The notes under the pieces: generated by a model
The model's database searches: none
The model's input: the letters and a program-made list of their open reading frames with translations, nothing else
Told to the model about the DNA's origin: nothing
Shown: positions 1-11,563 of the stretch, piece by piece
Layout of the letters: every line of letters begins with the position of its first letter
How positions within the stretch are numbered: the first letter of the stretch is position 1
Source of the DNA: Bolinopsis microptera
Taxonomy: Eukaryota; Ctenophora; Tentaculata; Lobata; Bolinopsidae
Direction: 5' to 3'
DNA length: 60,000 nucleotides
Assembly (NCBI RefSeq): GCF_026151205.1
Contig: NC_087076.1
Coordinates: 10,518,902-10,578,901, forward strand
Translations under genes and position numbers: made by a program

Positions 1-3000
1 CAACTATGTCACGTCATTAATAGCCAATGATAATTGCACTTTCTACGGATTCGATTATACAATTATAGCGATACTGGGTTAGAAAGACGCATGATATCTC
101 TTGAATTATCACCATGGTAACTGGGAGGTGTTCAGACTCAAAAGATTTACTTTACAAACTGAGGTCTATGTTTTAATATCCATGTTCAACGGATAATTGA
201 AGCTTAAATAGTAGGTATGATAAAATGTAATATTTACACAAATGGGTTCTTGTTATTATAAGCAAATCATTCAGTACACATTGAGTGCAAACGGATGTAT
301 GGGAATTGGGAGTTGGGACACACCTTAGAAACACTTAATAGCTAATCGTAGTAGCCTTACATTTAATAACCGATATATAACTGGTGTCCCTCACGTTATT
401 ATATCAGGTCTGTTACTATGGAAACGTCCGAGGGGCCAGTTAAAGAATTCAACTTGGAAGTTTAGTCACAGTTCAATAAAAATTACTGCCACTAAAAGTA
501 AAAGCCAATGATTAGTGTACTCTACGCATTCAATTATAACAATTTACTTGGTTACCAAATCGCGTGATATCTCTGGAATTATCACCATGGTAACTAGGAG
601 GTGTTCAAACTCAAAAGATTTACTTTACAAACTCAAAAGATTTACTTTACAAACTGAGGTCTATGTTTTAATACACAAATGTGTTCTTGTTATTATAAGC
701 AAATCGTTCAGTACACACTGAGTGTAAACGGATGTATGGGAATTGGGAGTTGGGACACACCTTAGAAACACTTAATAGCTAATCGTAGTAGCCTTACATT
801 TAATAACCGATATATAACATTATAACTGGTGTCCCTCACGTTATTATATCAGGTCTGTTAGTTAAAGAATTCAACTTGGAAGTTTAGTCACAGTTCAATA
901 AAAATTACTGCCACTAAAAGTAAAAGCCAATGATTAGTGTACTCTACGCATTCAATTATAACAATTTACTTGGTTACCAAATCGCGTGATATCTCTGGAA
1001 TTATCACCATGGTAACTAGGAGGTGTTCAAACTCAAAAGATTTACTTTACAAACTCAAAAGATTTACTTTACAGACTGAGGTCTATGTTTTAATACACAA
1101 ATGGGTTCTTGTTATTATAAGCAAATCGTTCAGTACACACTGAGTCTAAACGGATGTATGGGAATTGGGAATTGGGACACACCTTAGAAACACTTAATAG
1201 CTAATTGTAGTAGCCTTACATTTAATAACCGATATATAACTGGTGTCCCTCACGTTATTATATCAGGTCTATTACTATGGAAAAGTCCGAGGGGCCAGTT
1301 AAAGAATTCAACTTGGAAGTTTAGTCAAAGTTCAATAAAAATTACTGCCACTAAAAGTAAAAGCCAATGATTAGTGTACTCTACGCATTCAATTATAACA
1401 ATTTACTTGGTTACCAAATCGCGTGATATCTCTGGAATTATCACCATGGTAACTAGGAGGTGTTCAAACTCAAAAGATTTACTTTACAAACTCAAAAGAT
1501 TTACTTTACAAACTGAGGTCTATGTTTTAATACACAAATGTGTTCTTGTTATTATAAGCAAATCGTTCAGTACACACTGAGTGTAAACGGATGTATGGGA
1601 ATTGGGAGTTGGGACACACCTTAGAAACACTTAATAGCTAATCGTAGTAGCCTTACATTTAATAACCGATATATAACATTATAACTGGTGTCCCTCACGT
1701 TATTATATCAGGTCTGTTAGTTAAAGAATTCAACTTGGAAGTTTAGTCACAGTTCAATAAAAATTACTGCCACTAAAAGTAAAAGCCAATGATTAGTGTA
1801 CTCTACGCATTCAATTATAACAATTTACTTGGTTACCAAATCACGTGATATCTCTGGAATTATCACCATGGTAACTAGGAGGTGTTCAAACTCAAAAGAT
1901 TTACTTTACAAACTCAAAAGATTTACTTTACAGACTGAGGTCTATGTTTTAATACACAAATGGGTTCTTGTTATTATAAGCAAATCGTTCAGTACACACT
2001 GAGTCTAAACGGATGTATGGGAATTGGGAATTGGGACACACCTTAGAAAACACTTAATAGCTAATTGTAGTAGCCTTACATTTAATAACCGATATATAAC
2101 TGGTGTCCCTCACGTTATTATATCAGGTCTATTACTATGGAAAAGTCCGAGGGGCCAGTTAAAGAATTCAACTTGGAAGTTTAGTCAAAGTTCAATAAAA
2201 ATACTGCCACTAAAAGTAAAAGCCAATGATTAGTGTACTCTACGCATTCAATTATAACAATTTACTTGGTTACCAAATCGCGTGATATCTCTGGAATTAT
2301 CACCATGGTAACTAGGAGGTGTTCAAACTCAAAAGATTTACTTTACAAACTCAAAAGATTTACTTTACAAACTGAGGTCTATGTTTTAATACACAAATGT
2401 GTTCTTGTTATTATAAGCAAATCGTTCGGTACACACTGAGTCTAAACGGATGTATGGGAATTGGGAATTGGGACACACCTTAGAAACACTTAATAGCTAA
2501 TTGTAGTAGCCTTACATTTAATAACCGATATATAACTGGTGTCCCTCACGTTATTATATCAGGTCTGTTACTATGGAAAAGTCCGAGGGGCCAGTTAAAG
2601 AATTCAACTTGGAAGTTTAGTCACAGTTCAATAAAAATTACTGCCACTAAAAGTAAAAGCCAATGATTAGTGTACTCTACGCATTCAATTATAACAATTT
2701 ACTTGGTTACCAAATCGCGTGATATCTCTGGAATTATCACCATGGTAACTAGGAGGTGTTCATACTCAAAAGATTTACTTTACAAACTCAAAAGATTTAC
2801 TTTACAGACTGAGGTCTATGTTTTAATACACAAATGTGTTCTTGTTATTATAAGCAAATCGTTCAGTACACACTGAGTGTAAACGGATGTATGGGAATTG
2901 GGACACACCTTAGAAACACTTAATAGCTAATCGTAGTAGCCTTACATTTAATAACCGATATATAACATTATAACTGGTGTCCCTCACGTTATTATATCAG

Positions 3001-4360
3001 GTCTGTTAGTTAAAGAATTCAACTTGGAAGTTTAGTCACAGTTCAATAAAAATTACTGCCACTAAAAGTAAAAGCCAATGATTAGTGTACTCTACGCATT
3101 CAATTATAACAATTTACTTGGTTACCAAATCGCGTGATATCTCTGGAATTATCACCATGGTAACTAGGAGGTGTTCAAACTCAAAAGATTTACTTTACAA
3201 ACTCAAAAGATTTACTTTACAAACTAAGGTCTATGTTTTAATACACAAATGGGTTCTTGTTATTATAAGCAAATCGTTCAGTAGGTACACACTGAGTGTA
3301 AACGGATGTATGGGAATTGGGAATTGGGACACACCTTAGAAACACTTAATAGCTAATCGTAGTAGCCTTACATTTAATAACCCATATATAACTGGTGCCC
3401 CTCACGTTATTATATCAGGTCTGTTACTATGGAAACGTCCGAGGGGCCAGTTAAAGAATTCAACTTGGAAGTTTAGTCACAGTTCAATAAAAATTACTGC
3501 CACTAAAAGTAAAAGCCAATGATTAGTGTACTCTACGCATTCAATTATAACAATTTACTTTGTTACCAAATCGCGTGATATCTCTGGAATTATCACCATG
3601 GTAACTAGGAGGTGTTCATACTCAAAAGATTTACTTTACAAACTCAAAAGACTTACTTTACAGACTGAGGTCTATGTTTTAATACACAAATGGGTTCTTG
3701 TTATTATAAGCAAATCGTTCAGTAGGTACACACTGAGTGTAAACGGATGTATGGGAATTGGGAATTGGGACACACCTTAGAAACACTTAATAGCTAATCG
3801 TAGTAGCCTTACATTTAATAACCGATATATAACTGGTGCCCCTCACGTTATTATATCAGGTCTGTTACTATGGAAACGTCCGAGGGGCTAGTTAAAGAAT
3901 TCAACTTGGAAGTTTAGTCACAGTTCAATAAAAATTACTGCCACTAAAAGTAAAAGCCAATTTTTAGTGTACTCTACGCATTCAATTATAACAATTTACT
4001 TGGTTAGCAAATCGCGTGATATCTCTGGAATTATCACCATGGTTACTAGGAGGTGTTCAAACTCAAAAGATTTACTTACAAACTTAAAAGATTTACTTTA
4101 CAAACTGAGGTCTATGTTTTAATACACAAATGGGTTCTTGTTATTATACGCAAATCGTTCAGTACACACTGAGTGTAAACGGATGTATGGGAATTGGGAC
4201 ACACCTTAGAAACAATTAATAACTTAACACATCAGCCTTATATTTAATAACCGATATATAACTGGTGTCCCTCACGTTGTATCAGGTCTGTTACTGTGAA
4301 ATAACGTCCGAGGGGCAAGTTAAAGAATTCAACTTGGAAGTTTAGTCACAGTTCATTATT
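1..4360. repeat. Tandem satellite array, ~415-441 bp monomers
   Basis: About ten head-to-tail copies of one AT-rich monomer. Equivalent points fall at 515, 937, 1374, 1796, 2233, 2670, 3085, 3526 and about 3965, so spacings are 422, 437, 422, 437, 437, 415, 441 and 439. Between 515 and 2233 the 422/437 alternation gives an exact 859 bp dimer. One monomer type carries a 'tggaaa..gtccgaggggcc' block that the other lacks. Each monomer has an internal doubled stretch (caaaagatttactttacaaac). The first and last copies are the most diverged, as expected at array edges. Every monomer has a 68-codon open frame only because the copies are near identical; I see no coding signal. The array may continue left of the window. 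Confidence 0.95.
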
Positions 4361-4414
4361 CGGTAAAATAGTTCTCGAAATTCTAGTCTTGAACATATAG
4401 TTCAAGGGATATAG

Positions 4415-7400
4415 TGGCACTATCCGTCGCGGAGTCGAGTCCGCGGCGGAGCCGCCGGACTCCGAGCGGACTCCGGCGGTGCTCCGCCAAAATGTATTTA
4501 CAGTGGACTCGAGTACATTTTGGCGGACTCCGAGCGGAGCCGAGCGGACTCCGAGCGGACTTTAAAGTCCGCCGCGGACTCCGAGCGGCTCCGCGGCGGC
4601 TCGGCGGAGTGTCCGCCGCGGACTAAGCCACTAGGCGGACTCCGGTCCGCCGCGGACTCCGGCGGAGTGCTTGGCGGACTCCGCCGGACCTCTCCGCCAG
4701 ACTTGAATCCGGCGGAGTCCAGCGGAGCTTGGCGGAGTCCGCCAGCTCGGCGGACTCCGCTCGGAGTCCGCCGGACTCCAACAGAGTCCACTGACTTCCG
4801 ACCTCCGTCTTCCGACCCTCGGCTAAATTTGTCACGTGACATACAACATAGCATTTTGCAATATTGTGGTCAGATGAAAAGTTCGCTAGTGATAAACCTT
4901 AACCATTACCCTCACAATGTCAATAGTGTACAACTCTAGTCCTAACTTTGACCCTATAATGTATAAACGTTGACCCTATCCCTCCACCAAACCGTCCGCA
5001 GCGAAATATCAATGTCATTGACTGGTCACGTGACCAAAACAATTTTTGTCATATTATCTCATATGGGGAAGCGTTTTTAGCAAGCAAAAATACGTCGACC
5101 ATCACAGGACGACGCCAGCCAGCACTCTCTACGCTCTTCGAGCTCCGATCGTCCTGTGACGAAGTAAGGACGAAGCCTGAGTCCTCAGGTAACATCGACC
5201 ACCGATTGAAAATTCAAAGATTTTTTGACATAAAGGTCAAATGTAAAACTAAAATCTTGATGTTGATTGATTGACGACGTCAATTTTTGAGCACAGCGCG
5301 AGCGCATGCGGAAAAGGACCGCGAAGCTAGTCAAGATGTTGATAAATATTTGGCTTGTGGCGCGATGTGTTGCTCTAACTATAGCCCTCTCGCTTGCAGT
5401 AGCGCGCGACTGCCGGAGGCGGAAATGACCTGGTTAGCTAGGTAAACGCGATGTGCCTTGTAGGATGAAATCCTACTAGCTGACGCCATTCGCAGCTGTG
5501 CTGCTCGCTGTACGTCAGCGATCGAAATTTATACGCGTATCCCCCGTTAAGATGTGCCACTCGACGCGCCACACAATTTTTCTCGTTGCTCGTCGCACGT
5601 CGACGAACAACGAAGCTCGTTGCGACGCGCCGCGCAATGAGCTGCCAGGCTAGGACATCGTCCTGGTCCAACAAAGTTTGGCGAGCGATTTTCTCCAAAA
5701 ATTTAATGAGGGCGCCGACTTCCACTCTGGCTAGGTTTCTTTTTACCTAGCGCGCGTTCCTTAATGGGATGAGGTAAAATTAGGTAAAAAGAATCCACTG
5801 ACTTGGCCAGAGTGCTTTCATAAAACTCTATTACTAGCTTAGCGTTGTAGGATTATATACTTTAATTTCGGATCGAGTGAAGCGAGTGATACACATTACT
5901 TTGATTTAACTCATGCTGATCACAATACAGTACAGGGAAGTGGGTAACACGGCTTGCAGTCGCAGCTGCGGCTCCTCGCTGGCGGTAATATTTCAATGAA
6001 CAAGAATTAAGAAAAAGAGAATTTAAGAAAAAGAGAATTTTATTTGCCACAGAATAATCAATACATATAATATACTGCAAAAAAAATTGCAAAAAAAATT
6101 GGTAAGCTTACTCATAAACTTACAAGGGAAGTGTCCGAAAAATTTAAAGCATATCCAACCATCAGACATTATGTTACAGCTAAAAGCAGCGTATTTTGCC
6201 CCATTTTTATTACTATATCAACTCCGATATCCACCAAATTTTTCGGACAGTTGTGAAAGCCCAATTGGAAGGTCGTCGCCAATTTCCAGAATGATCTCAT
6301 TTAAGGAACTGAAGATAAATCCGAATAATACGACAAAAATGGTCAAATTTGGACGAATTTGGTCAAATTACGCGACTTTTACAGCTACTTTTGCTCCAAA
6401 AGCCGCGCACCATCAAATATGGCACCTAGGCGAAACTCACTGATCTTTCCAAAAAGGTATAACAAATTTGGTATTGTGAAAATTCTCACAGTCTCTAGAA
6501 AACAGTGGTACAAAAATTTTTTAAATCCAAGCAACTTCATTTTTTATCGTGCACCCCCTATAAGAAGAAACCTAACAAAAGTGGAAGTCGGCGCCCTCAT
6601 TAAATTTTTGGAGAAAATCGCTCGCGCTCACCAAAATTTGTTGGACCAGGACGATGTCCTAGCCTGGCAGCTCATTGCGCGTCGCAACGAGCTTCGTTGT
6701 TCGTCGACGTGCGACGAGCTACGAGAAAAATTGCGTGGCGCGTCGGGTGGCACATCTTAACGGGTGATACGCGTATAAATTTCGATCGCTGACGTACAGC
6801 GAACATCACAGCTGCGAGTGGCGTCAGCTAGTAGGATTTCATCCTACAATGCAAGGCACATCGCGTTCATTTAGCTAACCAGGTGCTTTCGCGCCGCTTC
6901 GGGCGCGCTTGTTCCACAAGTCATTTCCGGCGGTCGCGCGCTACTGCAAGCGAGAGGGCTATAGTTAGACCAACACATCGCGCCACAAGCCAAATATTTA
7001 TCAACATCTTGACTAGCTACGCGGTCCTTTTCCGCATGCGCTCGCGCCTGTGCTCAAAAATTGACGTCGTCAATCAATCAGCATCAAGATTTTAGTTTTA
7101 CATTTGACCTTTATGTCAAAAAATCTTTGAATTTTCAATCGGTGGTCGATGTTACCTGAGGACCTCAGGCTTCGTCCTTACTTCGTCACAGGACGATCGG
7201 AGCTCGAAGAGCGTAGAGAGTGCTGGCTGGCGTCGTCCTGTGATGGTCGACGTATTTTTGCTTGCTGGGATCCGGCCGAATGACGCCACATGCAACGTGT
7301 AGGGTAAAACTAAAAACGCTTCCCCATATGAGATAATATGACAAAAATTGTTTTGGTCACGTGACCAGTCAATGACATTGATATTTCGCTGCGGACGGTT

Positions 7401-7974
7401 TGGTGGAGGGTTAGGGTCAACGTTTATACATTATAAGGTCAAAGTTAGGACTAGAGTTGTACACTATTGACATTGTGAGGGTAATGGTTAAGGTTTATCG
7501 CTAGCGACCTTTTCATCTGACCACAATATTGCAAAATGCTATGTTGTATGTCACGTGACAAATTTAGCCGAGGGTCGGAAGACGGAGGTCGGAAGCCAGT
7601 GGACTCTGTTGGAGTCCGGCGGACTCCGAGCGGAGTCCGCCGAGCTGGCGGACTCCGCCAAGCTCCGCCGGACTCCGCCGGATTCAAGTCTGGCGGAGAG
7701 GTCCGGCGGAGTCCGCCAAGCACTCCGCCGGAGTCCGCGGCGGACCGGAGTCCGCCTAGTGGCTTAGTCCGCGGCGGACACTCCGCCGAGCCGCCGCGAA
7801 GCCGCTCGGAGTCCGCGGCGGACTTTAAAGTCTGCTTGGAGTCGCTCGGCTCCGCTCGGAGTCCGCCAAAATGTACTCGAGTCCACTGTAAATACATTTT
7901 GGCGGAGCACCGCCGGAGTCCGCTCGGAGTCCGGCGGCTCCGCCGCGGACTCGACTCCGCGACGGATAGTGCCA
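4415..7974. mobile_element. Foldback (long inverted repeat) element, non-autonomous
   Basis: The sequence from 4415 (TGGCACTATCCGTC...) is repeated in reverse complement ending at 7974. The arms run about 4415-5735 and 6571-7974 and enclose a unique centre of ~840 bp. The outer ~400 bp of each arm is a GC-rich array of overlapping cggactccg/ggcggactc motifs. Inner parts of the arms contain a further hairpin (bacagg-acgacg type, about 5105-5165 and its partner near 7185-7250). The right arm has ~45 extra bases near 7265-7310, so the arms are not freshly copied. No transposase frame is present, and open frames in the GC-rich tips are compositional. No clear target-site duplication was found. 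The organisation resembles foldback/TU-type elements. Confidence 0.85.
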
Positions 7975-9227
7975 AACTACAGTTATAGCAAAAACGATCG
8001 GGTTAGGTCGCATCAACAATGCCAATAGCAAAAATATGTTTGATCATATACACTAAGGTAAGCGACAAAAACCTTCATTTACATTGGCATGCACCACAAT
8101 ATTCGTTTGTTCATCTGCATATGCAGGTAGCAGCTTAATTATGGCCCACTGAATGACTGAACCGTAATATTGTTTGATGATACACTGGTCAGATTGAATC
8201 TGGAAACAATCAAACAAATGACATGCAACTCAGCAAGCGATCAAATTAAAGCTGGAAGTGAATAGAATCTGTTATCAAATGTTAAGCTTAATTTCAATAC
8301 GGTCATAGACAGCGAACAAAACAACAGTGAATCGATTATAAACTGCGTTAGGAAGTGAAGTTACAGAGCCAGACAAAATTGATGAGCACTCGATTTTATC
8401 ACAGAATTTCGAACTGCAGAGTGATTTTACGCCGCGCATAGCTCACGTGACTCAATATAAGCTCTCCTATTGGCGCAAACGTCTCAGCCAATCAGCATCT
8501 ACGGCACTTTTCTGCCGTAATTGAGTCGTATTTCTACCTACCAGGACCGTCGACGAGTCCAACTCGGCGCGCGTCCTGGTAGGTTGTAAACCTACAAATA
8601 GCGCATGGCTAGGTCGCACGCGCAACAATAACGGTGTATTTGTAAATGACGTCAAAATATCATAATACGTACAATACACGTAACGCGCCGACGCCAGCGC
8701 GACTAGCAGCGCCAAACAGCTACTGTGGATAGCGCGGCCTACGCAACCTGGTCCCATCGTGATTCGGCGGAATGACAGGCTGAGTGCCGCCCAGTAAAAT
8801 TTTCATACTGTGATAGCCCTGTGATGCATTATATATTGGCGAAAATTGAAAAAGTGCGTGACACGCCTAAAATTATTTTGGTCATCATCCATCATCGTTC
8901 ACATAGTCATGTGTATACACGTACTGCGTGACGCGCTTGTTTCAAGTGAGGGGGCTCTGGTTAGAGTTGTAGCGCGATGCACTACTGGGTCGCGCCGCGC
9001 ATCAAATGATTCTTCTCGCAACTTCGGTAGATCGGCGAAATGCACCATTGTGCCAGGTGCCTCACCGAGCTGCGAACTGCGAAGGATTGACATCGTGAAT
9101 CAATGGTTAGAGCAATCATCATCGTATTAGACATATTTAAATTATTAATTCATGTAAATTGTTTATAACGTAATGTGTAGCACCCAATAAGTACCACCAC
9201 AAGCCAGTAACTTTTGCTGGGATCAAC
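7975..9227. other. No gene recognised; mosaic of repeat pieces
   Basis: Stretch between the foldback element and a second element copy. It contains a ~40 bp block (gaccgtcgacgagtccaact... at 8546-8585) that recurs at 9399-9437, and short GC-rich tracts resembling the foldback arms. Open frames of 94-96 codons at 8467-8757 (-) and 8846-9130 (+) show no recognisable domain and lie in repeat-like sequence, so I do not call them genes. Confidence 0.5.
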
Positions 9228-9690
9228 TCAGATATCCACCATTTTTTTCGGACAGTTGTAAAAGCCCTATTGGAAGGTCATCGCCAATTTTCAGAATGAT
9301 CTCATTCAAGGAACCGAAAATATATCCGAATAATACTTAACGGGTGATACTCGTAAAATATCTGTTCCATATTGATATATCATTTCTGATATGTTGGACC
9401 GTCGACGAGTCCAACTCGGCGCGCGTCCTGGTAGGTTAAGTAAACCTTCTAAATAATACGACAAAAATCAACGAATTGGTCAAATTGCAAATTACGCGAC
9501 TTTTACACATTATTACAGCTACTTTTGCTCCAAAAGCCGCGCACCATCAAATATGGCACCTAGGCGAAACTCACTGATCTTTCCAAAAGGGTATGGCAAA
9601 TTTGGTATTGTGAAAATTATCACAGTCTCTAGAAAACAGTGCTACACAAATTTTTAAAATCCGAGCAAGTTTATTTTTATCGTGCACCCC
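9228..9690. mobile_element. Second, derived copy of the foldback element's central segment
   Basis: The sequence from about 9228 closely repeats 6226-6560 of the foldback element's centre (ttttttcggacagttgt..., agaatgatctcatt..., aaaagccgcgcaccatcaaa, cgtgcaccccct). Relative to that copy it is interrupted by an insertion at 9337-9459 and has small indels. This shows that the central segment is itself a repeat present outside the inverted arms. Confidence 0.75.
9337..9459. mobile_element. Short insertion flanked by an 8 bp duplication
   Basis: Inside the second element copy, aataatac occurs at 9329-9336 and again at 9452-9459, while the foldback copy near 6325-6335 has it once, followed directly by gacaaaaat. 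The 115 bp between is therefore an insertion with an 8 bp target-site duplication. It carries the gaccgtcgacgagtcc block also found at 8546. An 8 bp duplication is typical of hAT-type insertions, but no terminal repeats long enough to assign a family are visible. Confidence 0.55.
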
Positions 9691-10570
9691 CTACTCGTAC
9701 ATCGCGTCGTAGTTGATTTTTAATTCTGGTTTCTAGTATCTTTTCCTGATTTTCAAAAGTCAAAAGTGCAAAGCCTAAAATGTTAGTTTTTTAACCTGGG
9801 GACCCGGCCTAGTGCCCAGGCTATAATATTATTTGATGTTCATAAACATATACACAATACATAATACACGAGTAAAGATTCATGACTGTGCAATGAAAAA
9901 CTGAGCCGCACAGTAAGTTTTTTTCTGTTCAGTTCCGTTCATTTTTCCATTTCACATTTTTCATCGATGCTCAATAAATTTGTAGCGTTGTAATATTAGT
10001 TTAAAACTCCGAGTGGAGGCTAGTTAGTGTAACTATGACAACAACAAGGTAATATATATATATAATATAAAGCTAAGTTACCATGACAGCTAGCTGTAGC
10101 AGATAAAAGTAAATATTAATGTGACAGTGAAGCTAGTCAGCCAGGCCAGGTGGTGATCAAGATAAAGGGATGAAAAGTGGGACAGTTCCCACTCATCTCT
10201 GTGTGAGACTGGGTGCAGCCAGGAAGTAAACAATTTATTTCATCTTAACAGATATAGTCAGCTATTTTAATTCAAACGACATAACTAATTTAAAACCGAT
10301 CCCTCTTCTTAAATGTATTATTAAATTATCGATAGCAGATAGTGAATGCTGGAGGTAGAGGGATTTTGATTGACGATGTCACTCCTTCACAGCTCGTAGC
10401 GGCCCATACCAGTAGTGCATTGCTACGATCTCGCGAAGTAGTGCATCGTGCTACAAAAGGGATTGTGATGAGTGATCACAATCACCATGAATAACAGTTA
10501 AGGAAAGAATTTCCCAAAGGCAAAGGTTGAACGCTGAAAAATGTTGAGATGATGACCCAATTTTGAATTG
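9691..10570. other. No gene recognised
   Basis: AT-rich sequence without a recognisable exon. It holds a short (TA)n run near 10051-10065 and an imperfect repeat of 'gtagtgca' around 10410-10450. It lies directly upstream of the NFS1 pseudogene exons, and I could not find further upstream NFS1 exons here. Confidence 0.4.
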
Positions 10571-10574
10571 CCAT

Positions 10575-11026
10575 TTTAGCTACGACCACGACTATAGTAC
10601 TACGTGAAAATACTGAGTGACAGGTTTGTAGAGAAAGTCACCTCAGAGATAACACACATGGAGACCCAGAAAGGGGGTACCCTGGCTGTGTCAACCTATC
10701 ATTTGCTTACGTTGAGGGGTAGAGTTTACTGATGGCTCTCAAAGATATCACTCTCTCCTCAGGTTAACCTCTTTGTTTTTCTTGTTTACATTGTTATCAG
10801 GTAGTGAGATTTTGGAAATATCCACCAGTACATATCCCCCTTCGTTCTAAAAGTGCTGATCTGTGTTTCTATTATATACGGATACCTACCTGAATTGACT
10901 GATGTTTTACTGTAACTATGATCTAACTATTCCTCCAGGTTCAGCTTGTACCTCTGCTTCTCTAGAACCACGCTACGTGTTGAGAGCACTGGGAGCACAC
11001 GACGACATGGTGCACTCCTCTATCAG
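10575..11026 (+). pseudogene. NFS1: Cysteine desulfurase (NFS1/IscS) pseudogene, two exons
   Basis: Two neighbouring blocks match the C-terminal active-site region of eukaryotic NFS1, the mitochondrial PLP-dependent enzyme that takes sulfur from cysteine for Fe-S clusters. Block A (about 10575-10762) reads LSDRFVEKV, then in another frame GYPGCVNLSFAYVEG, a TAG stop at 10720-10722 where the family has Glu, then SLLMALKDITLSSG. Block B (10939-11026) reads [18 protein letters not shown], including the catalytic Cys loop, and ends in [11 protein letters not shown]. The 176 bp intron between them keeps GT-AG ends and correct phase (G|GT), so this is an unprocessed copy. A frameshift before GYPGC and the nonsense codon make it non-functional. 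A degraded remnant of the next exon may lie near 11390-11460 (weak). Upstream exons were not found. Confidence 0.8.
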
Positions 11027-11563
11027 GTAATAAACGGAATAAATGGTCGACATTTACAATGTATAATTTGAGCGAATATTCGGTCAATATTTATCAATAT
11101 TCAATATTGCACTTAATAAAATTAAAGCTATGAGCTAACGAGTTTACATTTCGTCTCAGACTATTATAGCGAGTCTTAAGATAAAACACTGTTTCCTATG
11201 TTGAATAAACAGCTCCCAAAGAATTACATTTACGTTACTTGAACTTGAAGTGTAACTACCGAACAAACTTAATAGGACGCATTGGAAAACTCTGATATAA
11301 GCCGCACTTAAAGTAATTTTAATCCTTGAAGGCCTCATAGAAAAATTTATTTAAGTTCTGTCTCGACAAAATTTCATTAATTTCGAGGAGACCTGGCACG
11401 CGTGGATGGTACTGAACTCGATGCTGTGAAAATAATGACCAAGAGAGTAAGCTGAAATTAAAGATGACACCTCAAAGTCAAAGATCTGTGTGGCTGACTC
11501 CTCTAGATGAGGGGGGTACTTAACCGGGTACAGTTTGTTGACTCCTCACTTATCTTAGCAGAC

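Noticed and set aside
515-3780. Series of identical 68-84 codon open frames on the plus strand
   Set aside because: They recur because the satellite monomer recurs. Frames are low-complexity translations without domain or initiation context and vanish in diverged copies.
1-4360. Possible CRISPR array
   Set aside because: Units are whole satellite monomers with no alternation of short repeat and unique spacer, and the genome is eukaryotic.
4414-4939. Overlapping 70-174 codon frames on both strands in GC-rich sequence (also 7451-7988)
   Set aside because: Stop codons are rare in cggactccg-type repeats, and the frames are mirrored in both foldback arms with no recognisable protein.
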